Assembly (NCBI RefSeq): GCF_021590045.1
Contig: NZ_CP062221.1
Location: 1,736,001 to 1,800,000, forward strand
From: Cellulomonas palmilytica
Lineage (GTDB): Bacteria; Actinomycetota; Actinomycetes; Actinomycetales; Cellulomonadaceae
DNA length: 64,000 nucleotides
Reading direction: 5' to 3'
Shown here: piece after piece, positions 46,768 to 55,890 of the stretch
How positions within the stretch are numbered: the stretch's first letter is position 1
How the letters are laid out: the number at the start of each line of letters is the position of its first letter
Program-made: the position numbers and the translations under genes
The notes under the pieces: model-generated
The model's input: the letters and a program-made list of their open reading frames with translations, nothing else
Database searches by the model: none
What the model was told of the DNA's origin: nothing

Positions 46768-47337
46768 ATGACCGAGCAGACGACGAGCAGCGAGAAGCCG
46801 ACCCTGCAGGGCGAGATGCTCACGCTGCGGCCGATCCGTGCGTCGGACGCCGAGGCCGTCTGGGAGGTCGTCACGGACCCCGAGGGCAAACGGCTGACGG
46901 GCACCACCCGGACGTTCGCCCGCGAGGAGGTCGACCACTGGTGCGCGACGGTCGGCGACCTGCCGGGGCGCGTCGACCTCGCGATCACGCTCGCGGGGCA
47001 GGACGAGTACCTCGGCGAGATCGTGCTGAGCGACATCGACGAGGTGGTGCGCAGCGCGAACCTGCGCCTCGTCATGCGTCCCGGCTACCGGGGACGCGGG
47101 TACGGCACCGAGGCGATCGAGCTGGTGCTCGGGTTCGCGTTCGACGGGCTCGGGCTGCACCGCGTGGGGCTCGACGTGCTGTCGGTCAACGCCCGTGCGC
47201 TGTCGCTGTACGAGAACCTCGGCTTCCGGGTCGAGGGGCGGCGCCGCGACGCGTACCGCGACGGCGACCGGTGGTGCGACGCGATCGACATGGGCCTGCT
47301 CGAGGACGAGTACCGCGCGGGGCAGCTCAGCGCCTGA
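46768..47337 (+). CDS. GNAT-family N-acetyltransferase (RimJ/RimL-like)
   Basis: 189 residues. LTLRPIRASDAEAVWEVV at the N-terminus and LRLVMRPGYRGRGYGTEAIEL (acetyl-CoA loop) with LHRVGLDVLSVNARALSLYENLGFRVEG are typical of the RimJ/RimL-like acetyltransferase group. The target is unknown. The ATG has GGGAGG about 10 nt upstream and a TAGCCT box 30 nt upstream. It stands between the xylanase and a peptide transporter, on the same strand but with its own promoter. Confidence 0.88.
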   Translation: MTEQTTSSEKPTLQGEMLTLRPIRASDAEAVWEVVTDPEGKRLTGTTRTFAREEVDHWCATVGDLPGRVDLAITLAGQDEYLGEIVLSDIDEVVRSANLRLVMRPGYRGRGYGTEAIELVLGFAFDGLGLHRVGLDVLSVNARALSLYENLGFRVEGRRRDAYRDGDRWCDAIDMGLLEDEYRAGQLSA

Positions 47338-47421
47338 CGCGCCGGGCGGCCGCCCGCCGACGAGAGCACGCACACCCGCGGTCGATTGGTGCCGTGCGGG
47401 CGCCGCCACCACGATGGGGGC

Positions 47422-49014
47422 ATGAGCGCACCTGACGAGCCCACGGGCCCGGGTCGGCGCATGGAGCCCCCCGACACCGCACCCGGTGACGCGCACGCCG
47501 ACGGGACGTCGGTGCGCGTGGGCGAGGCGCACGGCGTCGTGCCGCGCGACCGCGCGTTCTTCGGGCACCCGCTGGGCCTGATGACGCTGTTCGGCACCGA
47601 GCTGTGGGAGCGGTTCAGCTACTACGGCATGCGCGCGATCCTGCTGTACTTCCTCACCGACACGCTCGCGAACGACGGCCTGGGCCTGGCCGACGACCTC
47701 GGCAACGCGGTCGTCGCGGTGTACGGGGCGTCGGTGTACCTGCTGTCCGTCATCGGTGGCTGGCTCGCCGACCGCATGATCGGCGCGCGGCGTGCGGTGC
47801 TGTACGGCGGTGTCGTGATAGCGGCGGGCCACGTGAGCCTCGCGGTCCCGGACGCGCGGTTCTCCTACCTCGGCATCGTGCTCGTCGCGCTCGGCACGGG
47901 CCTGCTCAAGCCGAACGTCTCGAGCATGGTCGGCGAGCTCTACTCGCGCGACGACCCGCGCCGCGACTCGGCGTTCTCGATCTTCTACATGGGCATCAAC
48001 ATCGGCTCGTTGCTCGCGCCGATCCTGGTGGGCATCGCGCGCGAGATCGGCGGGTACCACGCGGGCTTCGCGGTCGCCGCCGTGGGCATGGGCATCGCGC
48101 TCGTGTTCTTCGTCCTCGGCCGCCCGCTGCTGGGTGGCGCGGGCGACGAGCCGCCGAACCCGCTCACGGGCGCGGACACCGGTCCCGTGCTGCGCCTCGT
48201 CGTCGCGGTGGTGGCGGGTTGCCTCGTGGCGCTCGGCATCGCGGTGGTCGTCTCCGGCGGCTTCACGACGACGACGTTCATCGACGCGCTGTCGTACATC
48301 GCGCTCGGGGCGCCCGTGGCGACGTTCTGGGTGATGTTCCGCTCGCCCAAGGTCACGCACGCCGAGCGCACCCGGCTGCGCGCGTACATCCCGCTGTTCG
48401 TCGCGGCGATGCTGTTCTGGATGATCTTCGAGCAGGCGGCGAGCACGCTCTCGGAGTACGCGCGCGACCACACCGAGCTGACGATCTTCGGCGTCGAGGT
48501 GTCGCCGGCGTTCTTCCAGTCGGTCAACCCGGCGGCGATCATCGTGCTCGCGCCCGTGTTCGCGTGGCTGTGGGTGCGGCTCGACGACCGGCCGCCGACC
48601 GCGGTGAAGTTCGCGATCGGGCTGACGTTCGCGGCGCTGTCGTTCCTGTTCCTGGCGGGCGCCTCGGCGGTCGCGGGGGACGGGCGCACGCCGTGGTGGG
48701 TGCTGGTGCTCGTCTACGTCATCCAGACGGTCGGCGAGCTGTGCCTGTCGCCCGTGGGCCTCGCGGCGACGACGCTGCTGGCGCCGCGCGCGTTCCGCGG
48801 CCAGGCGATGGCGTTGTGGTTCCTCGCGACGAGCGCGGGCAACGCGATCACGGCGCAGGTCGTGCAGGCGACGAGCGACGTGGGTCCGACCGCCTACTTC
48901 GGCTGGATCGGGGCGGTGGCGCTGGTGTTCGCGGGCGGGATGTTCGCGATCGCGCCGTGGGTCACGCGGCACATCCGCGAGGGCTCGCGCGAGGAGGACG
49001 CCGCGGTCGCGTGA
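47422..49014 (+). CDS. Proton-dependent oligopeptide transporter (POT/PTR family)
   Basis: 530 residues, about 14 membrane helices. After a hydrophilic N-terminus of about 50 residues comes ELWERFSYYGMRAILLYFL, the POT signature with the E-x-x-E-R motif that couples protons, then GGWLADRMIGARRAV and the second signature FSIFYMGINIGSLLAPI. It would import di- and tripeptides with protons. The ATG of MSAPDEPT follows CACGAT by 6 nt, without Shine-Dalgarno. It converges on the LacI gene with a 34-bp gap. Confidence 0.93.
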   Translation: MSAPDEPTGPGRRMEPPDTAPGDAHADGTSVRVGEAHGVVPRDRAFFGHPLGLMTLFGTELWERFSYYGMRAILLYFLTDTLANDGLGLADDLGNAVVAVYGASVYLLSVIGGWLADRMIGARRAVLYGGVVIAAGHVSLAVPDARFSYLGIVLVALGTGLLKPNVSSMVGELYSRDDPRRDSAFSIFYMGINIGSLLAPILVGIAREIGGYHAGFAVAAVGMGIALVFFVLGRPLLGGAGDEPPNPLTGADTGPVLRLVVAVVAGCLVALGIAVVVSGGFTTTTFIDALSYIALGAPVATFWVMFRSPKVTHAERTRLRAYIPLFVAAMLFWMIFEQAASTLSEYARDHTELTIFGVEVSPAFFQSVNPAAIIVLAPVFAWLWVRLDDRPPTAVKFAIGLTFAALSFLFLAGASAVAGDGRTPWWVLVLVYVIQTVGELCLSPVGLAATTLLAPRAFRGQAMALWFLATSAGNAITAQVVQATSDVGPTAYFGWIGAVALVFAGGMFAIAPWVTRHIREGSREEDAAVA

Positions 49015-49048
49015 CCTCCCGCGCGGGCGCCGCGGCGGGTTCGGTGCC

Positions 49049-50059
49049 TCAGGCCAGCGCGCGGCAGGACGAGCGCTCCACGAGCGCCGTGGGGAGCTGC
49101 AGGTGCATCGGCGCGTCCTTCTCGTTCTTGTCGTCGAGCAGGTCGATCAGCAGGTGCAGCGCGCGGGCGCCGATGTCGCGCAGCGGCTGGCTGATCGTGG
49201 TGAGCGGCGGCTCGCACAGCGCGGACTCGGGGACGTTGTCGAACCCGATGACGGACAGGTCGTCGGGCACGCGCAGCCCGAGCTCGCGCGCGACCTCGAT
49301 CGTCCGGATGGCCGAGAGGTCGTTGGCCGCGAAGACGGCGGTGGGGCGGTCGGGGCGGTCGAGCAGCTCGCGCGCGGGCTGCGTCGCGGTCTCCTGGCGG
49401 AACCCGCCGTTGACGACGAGCGCCTCGTCGACCGCGAGGCCCGCGGACCGCATCGCGGCGCGGAAGCCGGCCTCGCGCAGCCGTGCGGACTCCAGGTCGG
49501 GGCGTCCGCCCATGAGACCGATGCGCCGGTGGCCGAGGGAGATCAGGTGCTCGGTCGCCATGACGGCGCCGGCGAAGTTGTCGGAGTCGACGGTCGGCAG
49601 CCCCGTCGGGCCGGTGTGCGGGTCGATCGCGACGACGGGGATCACGCTGTGCGCGTCGACGACCGTGGGGGTGACGATGATCGCGCCGTCGATGAGCGTG
49701 CCGCCGAGCCGCGACAGGTAGCGCCGCTCCCAGCCGACGTCCGTGCGACGGCCGCCGCCCGAGTAGGCGAGCAGCTCGTAGTCGGTCGAGCCGATGGCCT
49801 CGGAGGCACCCTTGAGCAGCTCGGTGCTGAACGGCTCGAACTCGGCGACGAGGATCCCGACGACGTGCGTGCGGTGCGAGCGGAGGCTGGACGCGCCGAG
49901 GCTGGCCTCGTACCCGAGGTCGGCGATGACCTGCTGGACACGGTCCAACGTGGCCTGCGCGACCCCGTACCGGCCGTTGACGACCTTCGACACGGTCGCC
50001 ACCGACACGCCCGCTTTCCGGGCGACATCGGACATCTTGACCCGACCAGAGTGCTCCAC
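49049..50059 (-). CDS. LacI-family repressor of the xylo-oligosaccharide system
   Basis: 336 residues. The N-terminal HTH and hinge are complete (KMSDVARKAGVSVATVSKVV, then NGRYGVAQATLDRVQQVIADLGY), followed by the sugar-binding domain (VGILVAEFEPFSTELLKGA, VFAANDLSAIRTIEVA, VIGFDNVPESALCEPPLTTI). The GTG at 50059 is chosen because TATAGT lies 6 nt before it and two operator copies occupy the sequence where longer starts (ATG at 50077 or 50086) would fall. It is divergent from the ABC importer gene. The operator between them recurs before the xylanase, so it probably represses both and itself, with xylo-oligosaccharides as likely inducers (inference). Confidence 0.93.
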   Translation of the reverse strand: MEHSGRVKMSDVARKAGVSVATVSKVVNGRYGVAQATLDRVQQVIADLGYEASLGASSLRSHRTHVVGILVAEFEPFSTELLKGASEAIGSTDYELLAYSGGGRRTDVGWERRYLSRLGGTLIDGAIIVTPTVVDAHSVIPVVAIDPHTGPTGLPTVDSDNFAGAVMATEHLISLGHRRIGLMGGRPDLESARLREAGFRAAMRSAGLAVDEALVVNGGFRQETATQPARELLDRPDRPTAVFAANDLSAIRTIEVARELGLRVPDDLSVIGFDNVPESALCEPPLTTISQPLRDIGARALHLLIDLLDDKNEKDAPMHLQLPTALVERSSCRALA

Positions 50060-50065
50060 GCGGTG

Positions 50066-50071
50066 ACTATA
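50066..50071 (-). promoter_or_regulatory. -10 box TATAGT of the LacI gene (leaderless type)
   Basis: TATAGT on the minus strand is 6 nt before the GTG start of the LacI gene. An operator copy (50076-50090) lies directly behind it, so the gene is likely self-repressed. Confidence 0.6.
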
Positions 50072-50075
50072 TGGC

Positions 50076-50114
50076 ATCGGTTTCATAACGGTGTCGATAT
50101 CGGTTTCGATAACG
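50076..50114. promoter_or_regulatory. Tandem operator copies between the LacI gene and the sugar importer
   Basis: Two copies of ATCGGTTTC(G)ATAACG lie 23 bp apart: 50076-50090 (one base shorter) and 50099-50114. The second, read on the minus strand with its flank, gives TATCGAAACCGATATC, matching the xylanase operator at 13 of 16 positions. One copy covers the LacI promoter; the other abuts the -35 box of the importer promoter. Confidence 0.7.
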
Positions 50115-50115
50115 A

Positions 50116-50145
50116 TTGACACTCGCGTCGGAACTTTGGCAGTCT
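50116..50145 (+). promoter_or_regulatory. Promoter of the xylo-oligosaccharide ABC operon
   Basis: A consensus -35 TTGACA (50116-50121) and a -10-like CAGTCT (50140-50145) are separated by 18 nt, about 45 nt before the binding-protein ATG. The operator at 50099-50114 ends one base before the -35, so the repressor would block polymerase. Confidence 0.65.
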
Positions 50146-50188
50146 CATCGCCGTCCAGGTGGGTCAACGAAGACTGAAGGGACCGAAC

Positions 50189-51514
50189 ATGGCACGCATG
50201 CGCCGTGCGGGCGCCGGCATCGCGCTCGCGACGACGATCGCTCTCCTTGCCGCCTGCAGCAGCGGGGGCGACACCCCGTCGGGCGACGGCACCACCGCTG
50301 GTGGTGGCAACAAGGGCGAGGCCGTCACGCTGCAGTGGTGGCACAACTCGAACACGGGTGACGGCAAGGTCTACTACGACAAGGTCGCGGACGACTTCGA
50401 GGCCGCGAACCCCGGCGTCACCATCGAGGTGAACGCCATGCAGCACGAGGACATGGTCGACAAGCTGGCTGCTGCCATGCAGTCCGGCGACATGCCCGAC
50501 ATCTACATGGAGCGTGGTGGCGGCGAGCTCGCCGACCACGTCGCGGCGGGCCTGACCAAGGACCTGTCGGAGGGCGCCGCCGACACGATCGCCAAGCTCG
50601 GCGGTACGGTCTCCGGCTTCCAGGTGGACGGCAAGACCTACGCGCTGCCGTTCTCGATCGGCGTCGTGGGCTTCTGGTACAACAAGGCCCTCTTCGCCGA
50701 GGCCGGCATCGACAACCCGCCCACGACGTGGGACGAGATGTACGACGCCATCGACAAGCTCAAGGCCAAGGGCATCGCGCCGATCTCGGTCGGTGCGGGC
50801 GACGGCTGGCCGGCGGCGCACTACTGGTACTACTTCGCGCTGCGCCAGTGCAAGCAGGACGTCCTGGTCGACGCGGTCGGCTCGCTCGACTTCTCCGACC
50901 CGTGCTTCGTCCGTGCGGGCGAGTCGCTCCAGGAGCTGCTCGACGCGCAGCCGTTCAACGACGGCTTCCTGTCGACGGTGGCGCAGAAGGGTGCGACGTC
51001 CGCGTCCGGCCTCCTCGCCACGGGCAAGGTCGCGATCGAGCTCCAGGGTCACTGGGAGCCCGGCGTGATGCAGGGCATCACCGACGAGATCGGTGAGGCC
51101 GGCATCGGCGAGAACCTCGCGTGGTTCGCGTTCCCGGCCGTCACGGGTGGCGAGGGTGACCCCGCCGCGCAGCTCGGTGGCGGTGACGCCTGGGCCGTGT
51201 CCGAGAAGGCGCCCGACGCCGCGGTCGACTTCGCCGCGTACCTGCTGTCCGACGAGATCCAGAAGGGCTTCGCGGAGCTCGACATGGGTCTGCCGACCAA
51301 CTCGTCGGCGTCGAAGTACGTGTCCGACGCCGCGCTGGCGAGCCTCCTCGAGGTCCGTGACGCGTCGCCGTTCGTCCAGCTGTACTTCGACACGGCGTTC
51401 GGTCCCGCGATCGGTGACGCGATGAACGCGAAGATCGTGGACCTCTTCGCCGGCAAGGCCAGCCCGCAGGACATCGTCGACGCCACGCAGGCGGCGGCTG
51501 ACCTGGAGAAGTGA
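50189..51514 (+). CDS. Sugar-binding lipoprotein of the second ABC transporter
   Basis: 441 residues, ABC solute-binding family 1. The signal peptide ends in a clear lipobox LLAACSSGG. The mature domain begins VTLQWWHNSNTGDGKVYYD, typical of xylo-/cello-oligosaccharide receptors; it is rich in Trp and acidic residues (YGLPF-like YALPFSIGVVGFWYNKALF). The ATG of MARMRRAG has AAGGGA 7 nt upstream. First gene of the operon with two permeases and a GH3 enzyme; the stop overlaps the first permease start (GTGA). A xylo-oligosaccharide ligand is inferred from the shared operator with the xylanase and from the GH3 gene. Confidence 0.93.
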   Translation: MARMRRAGAGIALATTIALLAACSSGGDTPSGDGTTAGGGNKGEAVTLQWWHNSNTGDGKVYYDKVADDFEAANPGVTIEVNAMQHEDMVDKLAAAMQSGDMPDIYMERGGGELADHVAAGLTKDLSEGAADTIAKLGGTVSGFQVDGKTYALPFSIGVVGFWYNKALFAEAGIDNPPTTWDEMYDAIDKLKAKGIAPISVGAGDGWPAAHYWYYFALRQCKQDVLVDAVGSLDFSDPCFVRAGESLQELLDAQPFNDGFLSTVAQKGATSASGLLATGKVAIELQGHWEPGVMQGITDEIGEAGIGENLAWFAFPAVTGGEGDPAAQLGGGDAWAVSEKAPDAAVDFAAYLLSDEIQKGFAELDMGLPTNSSASKYVSDAALASLLEVRDASPFVQLYFDTAFGPAIGDAMNAKIVDLFAGKASPQDIVDATQAAADLEK

Positions 51515-52560
51515 TCGACGTGGCAGACGAAGCGACCGCCCGCCTGGGCGTCACCGCCTCGCCTGCGACGTCCACCCCGACGGTTCCGGTCGCCGGTCGC
51601 GCTTCGGCGCGGCCGGCGGCCGGCCGGCCGGGCGGACGCCGCGGGAATGGTGCATCCATCCGCAAGGGCCTCGAGATCACGCTCTTCGTGGCGCCCGCCC
51701 TCGCACTGCTCACGCTGTTCGTCGCGGTCCCGATCGCGAGGGCCGTCCAGATCTCCTTCTTCAAGTGGAAGGGGTACGGCGACTTCGAGAAGTTCGTCGG
51801 GCTCGACAACTACCGGCGCGTCCTCGAGAACACGGAGTTCATCGAGGCGTTCCAGCACAACATGATCATCGTGGTGGCCTCGATCGCCATCCAGCTCCCG
51901 CTGGGCCTCGCGATCGCGCTCCTGCTGAACCGCAAGATGCGCTTCCAGGGCACCATCCGGACGCTGATCTTCGTCCCGTACGTGATCTCCGAGGTCATCG
52001 CGGGTGTCATCTGGTACCAGATGTTCGTCCCGAACGAGGGCCTGATCGACACGGTCCTCGACAAGGTCGGCCTCAGCGGACCGCAGCAGGGCTTCCTCGG
52101 CACGCTCGAGACCGCGCTCCCCGCGCTCGTCGTCGTGCTGACCTGGAAGTACCTCGGCCTGGCGGTCATCCTCTTCCTCGCCGGCCTGCAGGGCGTGCCC
52201 GAGGAGCTCTACGAGGCCGCGCAGCTCGACGGCGCCTCGTGGTGGCAGATCCAGCGCCGCATCACGGTGCCGATGCTCGGCCCGACGCTGCGCACCTGGG
52301 CGTTCCTGTCGATGATCGGCTCGCTGCAGCTGTTCGACATGGTCTGGGTCCTCACGAGGGGCGGCCCGGCCAACGCGACGAGCACGATGGCGACCTTCCT
52401 GGTCCAGCAGGGCATGCAGCGGTCCAACTTCGGGATCGCCGCCGCCGCCTCCGTGATCCTGTTCGTCGTCGCCCTCGTCATGGCGCTGACCTACCAGCGC
52501 TTCATCATGAACCGCGACAACACCGTCACGGTCGTCCGTCGGAAGAAGGTCCGTCGATGA
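51511..52560 (+). CDS. CUT1 ABC transporter permease, MalF type
   Basis: 349 residues. A hydrophilic Pro/Ala/Arg-rich N-terminus of about 50 residues precedes six predicted membrane helices (first: ITLFVAPALALLTLFVAVPI). The EAA loop is EAAQLDGASWWQIQRRITVP. The GTG start overlaps the binding-protein stop and the stop overlaps the next permease (ATGA), so all three transporter proteins are made in a coupled series. No ATPase gene is present in the operon. Confidence 0.92.
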   Translation: MIDVADEATARLGVTASPATSTPTVPVAGRASARPAAGRPGGRRGNGASIRKGLEITLFVAPALALLTLFVAVPIARAVQISFFKWKGYGDFEKFVGLDNYRRVLENTEFIEAFQHNMIIVVASIAIQLPLGLAIALLLNRKMRFQGTIRTLIFVPYVISEVIAGVIWYQMFVPNEGLIDTVLDKVGLSGPQQGFLGTLETALPALVVVLTWKYLGLAVILFLAGLQGVPEELYEAAQLDGASWWQIQRRITVPMLGPTLRTWAFLSMIGSLQLFDMVWVLTRGGPANATSTMATFLVQQGMQRSNFGIAAAASVILFVVALVMALTYQRFIMNRDNTVTVVRRKKVRR

Positions 52561-53453
52561 GCACCGCTCTCGCCGCACCCAAGGGTGCCGCCGCGGCAGC
52601 GGCCCAGAAGTCCGGTCACCGCGGACGTTCCACGAACGCGATGCGCGGCGGCAGCCCGATGATCTACTTCGTCGCGCTCGTCGTCATCGCCCTCTCGATC
52701 GGCCCCGTCCTGTACGGCGTGATCTCGGGCTTCCGCAAGAACGGCGACCTGATCCTCAACCCGTCCGGGATGCCGAACCCGTGGATCCTCGACAACTACG
52801 TCGGGGTCTTCAAGAACCCGCAGTTCTGGACGTACACGGGCAACTCCGTGGCGATCGCGGGGATCACCACCCTGCTCGTCGTGATCTGCGGCGTCATGGC
52901 GGCGTTCCCGCTGGCGCGCTACCAGTTCCCCGGGCGTGAGGCGATCTTCACGGTCTTCGTCGCGGGACTGCTGTTCCCCGCGACCGTGGGCGTCATCCCG
53001 CTGTTCATCCTCATCCGCGACCTCGGGCTGTCGAACACGTGGTGGGGCATCGCCCTCCCGCAGGCCGCCTACGCGCTGCCGCTGACGGTCGTCATCCTGC
53101 GTCCGTTCCTCGCGGCGATCCCGCACGAGCTCGAGGAGGCGGCGCAGCTCGACGGCGCCAGCCGGCTCGGCTTCTTCTGGCGGGTCCTGCTGCCCCTGTC
53201 GGGTCCGGGCCTGGTCACCGTGGGCGTGCTCGCGTTCGTCGGCTCGTGGAACGCGTACATGCTCCCGCTGCTCCTGCTGCAGGCCGACAACAAGACCCTG
53301 CCGCTGGGCGTCGCCGACTACTCGGCGGAGCACTCGACCGACATCGCGGGCGTGTTCGCGTTCACGTCGGTCGCGATGATCCCGGCGCTGATCTTCTTCC
53401 TCGCGATGCAGAAGCGGATCGTCAGCGGTCTCCAGGGCGCGGTCAAGGGCTGA
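52557..53453 (+). CDS. CUT1 ABC transporter permease, MalG type
   Basis: 298 residues. An Ala-rich N-terminus is followed by six membrane helices (first: IYFVALVVIALSIGPVLYGV) and the EAA loop EEAAQLDGASRLGFFWRVLLP. It forms the channel with the MalF-type subunit. The ATG overlaps the stop of that gene. The GH3 gene follows within 25 nt and should be on the same transcript. Confidence 0.92.
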   Translation: MSTALAAPKGAAAAAAQKSGHRGRSTNAMRGGSPMIYFVALVVIALSIGPVLYGVISGFRKNGDLILNPSGMPNPWILDNYVGVFKNPQFWTYTGNSVAIAGITTLLVVICGVMAAFPLARYQFPGREAIFTVFVAGLLFPATVGVIPLFILIRDLGLSNTWWGIALPQAAYALPLTVVILRPFLAAIPHELEEAAQLDGASRLGFFWRVLLPLSGPGLVTVGVLAFVGSWNAYMLPLLLLQADNKTLPLGVADYSAEHSTDIAGVFAFTSVAMIPALIFFLAMQKRIVSGLQGAVKG

Positions 53454-53474
53454 GCCACGATGACGGAGAGCACC

Positions 53475-55793
53475 ATGGCTACACCTGTGCCCACGACCGA
53501 CCCGCCGACGGCGCCCGAGGGGCCCGTGTCGGACGCGGAGCGTGTCGCACGGATCCTCGAGCGGCTCACGCTCGAGCAGAAGCTCGCGCAGATCGTCGGG
53601 TTCTGGGAGAAGGGCGACGGCGAGGTCGTCGCCCCTCTCCAGGGCGAGTTCACGCGTGACGGCGGTCTGGACGACGCCGTGCGCGACGGGCTCGGGCACC
53701 TGACGCGGGTGTACGGAACGCGCCCGGTCGACCCGACCGAGCGTGCGGCGTGGCTCTGGCGTCGCCAGCGCGAGCTCGTCGCGAAGGTCGGGATCCCGGC
53801 GCTCGTGCACGAGGAGTGCCTGACCGGCCTGTCGGCCTGGCAGGCGGCGACGTTCCCGACGCCGCTCGCGTGGGGCGCGTCGTTCGACCCCGAGCTCGTG
53901 CAGCGCATGGCCGCCCTGATCGGCGGTTCGATGCACGCGCTCGGCGTGCACCAGGGGCTCGCCCCGGTGCTCGACGTCATCCGCGACCCCCGCTGGGGCC
54001 GGGTCGAGGAGTGCATCTCCGAGGACCCGTACCTGGTCGGCGAGATCGGCACGTCGTACGTGCGCGGCCTGCAGGGTGCGGGCGTGCACGCGACGCTCAA
54101 GCACTTCGTCGGCTACTCCGCGTCGCAGTCGGGCCGCAACTTCGGGCCCGTGCACGCCGGACCGCGCGAGATCGCGGACGTGCTGCTCGTGCCGTTCGAG
54201 ATGGCGGTGCGTGACGGCGGCGTGCGGTCGGTCATGCACGCGTACACCGAGATCGACGGTGTGCCGACGGCCGCGGACCCGACGCTGCTCACGGACCTGC
54301 TGCGCGGGCGGTGGGGCTTCGACGGCGTCGTCGTCGCGGACTACTTCGGCGTCGCGTTCCTCGACATCCTCCACCACGTGGCGGACGGCCTGGGCGAGGC
54401 CGCGGGCCTCGCGCTCGCCGCGGGCGTCGACATCGAGCTGCCCACGGGTGACGCGTACCTCGAGCCGCTGGCCGAGGCGGTGCGCTCCGGGAAGGTGGAC
54501 GAGGCGCTCGTCGACCGGGCGGTCACGCGCGCGCTCCTGCAGAAGGCGGAGCTCGGCCTGCTCGACGCGACGTTCGAGGGCGAGCCGCCCGCGGGCGTCG
54601 AGCTCGACTCGGCCGCGCACCGGCAGGTCGCGGCGCGGCTCGCGGCCGAGTCCGTCGTCCTGGTGTCGAACGACGGCGTGCTGCCGCTGCTGGGCGGTTC
54701 GCGCCCGGCGCCGCGGCGGGTCGCGGTCGTGGGGCCGAACGCGGACCAGCACGAGGCGATGTTCGGGTGCTACTCGTTCGTCAACCACGTGCTGGAGCAC
54801 CACCCCGATGTCGAGACCGGCATCGACGTGCCGACCGTGCTGGCGTCGCTGCGGGCCGAGCTCGCGGACGTCGAGGTCGTCGCCGAGCGGGGCTGCGACG
54901 TGGACACCGACGACCGGTCGGGCTTCGCGGCCGCGGTCGAGGCCGCATCCGGTGCGGACGTCGCGGTGCTCGTCGTCGGTGACAAGGCGGGCCTGTTCGG
55001 CCGCGGGACCGTGGGTGAGGGCTGCGACCGTGACGACCTCGAGCTGCCGGGTGTGCAGCGCGAGCTCGTCGAGGCCGTGCTCGCCACCGGCACGCCCGTG
55101 GTGCTCGTGCTCCTGACGGGGCGGCCGTACGCGATCGGCTGGGCCGTCGAGCGGTGCGCCGCCGTGGTCCAGGCGTTCTTCCCGGGCGAGGAGGGCGGTC
55201 CCGCGGTCGCGGGCGTCCTGTCCGGCCGCGTCAACCCGTCCGGCCGGCTCCCCGTGAGCCTGCCGCGCTCGGCGGGGTCGCAGCCGTACACGTACCTGCA
55301 CCCGGCGCTGGGCGGCGACGGCGACGTCACCAACCTGCCGTCGAGCCCGGTGCGACCGTTCGGCTTCGGGCTGTCGTACACGACGTTCGCGTACGACGAC
55401 CTCGTGGCCGAGTCGGGCGAGGTCGCGACGGACGGGCGCGTGCGCGTCGCGGTCCGCGTGACCAACACGGGTGACCGGGACGGCGAGGAGGTCGTCCAGC
55501 TGTACGCCCACGACGTCGTCGCGACGCTCACGCGGCCGGTCGCGCAGCTCGTCGGGTTCCGCCGTGTGGCGGTCCCGGCGGGAGAGTCGGTCGTCGTGCG
55601 GTTCGACGTCCCGACGACGCGGGTCGCGTTCAGCGGACGCGACCTGTCGCGCATCGTCGAGCCAGGGGACCTGGAGCTGTGGGTCGGCACGAGTGCGGAA
55701 CGTGCCGCCTCCACCAGCGTCCGCCTGGTCGGGCCCGTCCACACGGTCGACGACGACGACCGGTGGACGGCCACGGAGGTCCTCGCGCCCTGA
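53475..55793 (+). CDS. GH3 beta-glycosidase, probably beta-xylosidase
   Basis: 772 residues, no signal peptide, so cytoplasmic. GH3 N-terminal barrel (VLDVIRDPRWGRVEECISEDP, LKHFVGYS), nucleophile Asp289 in VVVADYFGVAF, a GH3 C-terminal sandwich (VVLVSNDGVLPLL, AFFPGEEGGPAVAGVLSG) and a fibronectin-III-like domain (RVAVRVTNTGDRDGEEVVQLY). It would cut imported oligosaccharides. GH3 includes beta-glucosidases and beta-xylosidases; the xylosidase choice rests on the regulon and on KHFVGYS-type phrases. The ATG at 53475 has GGAGAG 4 nt upstream; an in-frame ATG at 53460 with a weaker AAGGG is possible. Confidence 0.9.
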   Translation: MATPVPTTDPPTAPEGPVSDAERVARILERLTLEQKLAQIVGFWEKGDGEVVAPLQGEFTRDGGLDDAVRDGLGHLTRVYGTRPVDPTERAAWLWRRQRELVAKVGIPALVHEECLTGLSAWQAATFPTPLAWGASFDPELVQRMAALIGGSMHALGVHQGLAPVLDVIRDPRWGRVEECISEDPYLVGEIGTSYVRGLQGAGVHATLKHFVGYSASQSGRNFGPVHAGPREIADVLLVPFEMAVRDGGVRSVMHAYTEIDGVPTAADPTLLTDLLRGRWGFDGVVVADYFGVAFLDILHHVADGLGEAAGLALAAGVDIELPTGDAYLEPLAEAVRSGKVDEALVDRAVTRALLQKAELGLLDATFEGEPPAGVELDSAAHRQVAARLAAESVVLVSNDGVLPLLGGSRPAPRRVAVVGPNADQHEAMFGCYSFVNHVLEHHPDVETGIDVPTVLASLRAELADVEVVAERGCDVDTDDRSGFAAAVEAASGADVAVLVVGDKAGLFGRGTVGEGCDRDDLELPGVQRELVEAVLATGTPVVLVLLTGRPYAIGWAVERCAAVVQAFFPGEEGGPAVAGVLSGRVNPSGRLPVSLPRSAGSQPYTYLHPALGGDGDVTNLPSSPVRPFGFGLSYTTFAYDDLVAESGEVATDGRVRVAVRVTNTGDRDGEEVVQLYAHDVVATLTRPVAQLVGFRRVAVPAGESVVVRFDVPTTRVAFSGRDLSRIVEPGDLELWVGTSAERAASTSVRLVGPVHTVDDDDRWTATEVLAP

Positions 55794-55817
55794 CCGTCCA
55801 CGGTCGCGAGCCTCCAC

Positions 55818-55870
55818 GGCCCCGCACCCCGCACCGCCACTCCTCCCACGGGTGGTGCGGGGGCGGGGCC
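55818..55870. terminator. Hairpin terminator after the GH3 gene
   Basis: The arms 55818-55838 and 55851-55870 pair over about 20 bp with one bulged A and one G-T wobble; loop of 12 nt. It ends the ABC-GH3 operon. Confidence 0.8.
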
Positions 55871-55890
55871 CCCGCGTGTCCGGAACCTGT

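Noticed and set aside
41514-47075. A very long open frame on the minus strand opposite the xylanase
   Set aside because: Arg/Val/His-rich low-complexity translation, typical of a frame shadow in GC-rich coding DNA; the plus strand has signal peptide, domains and catalytic residues.
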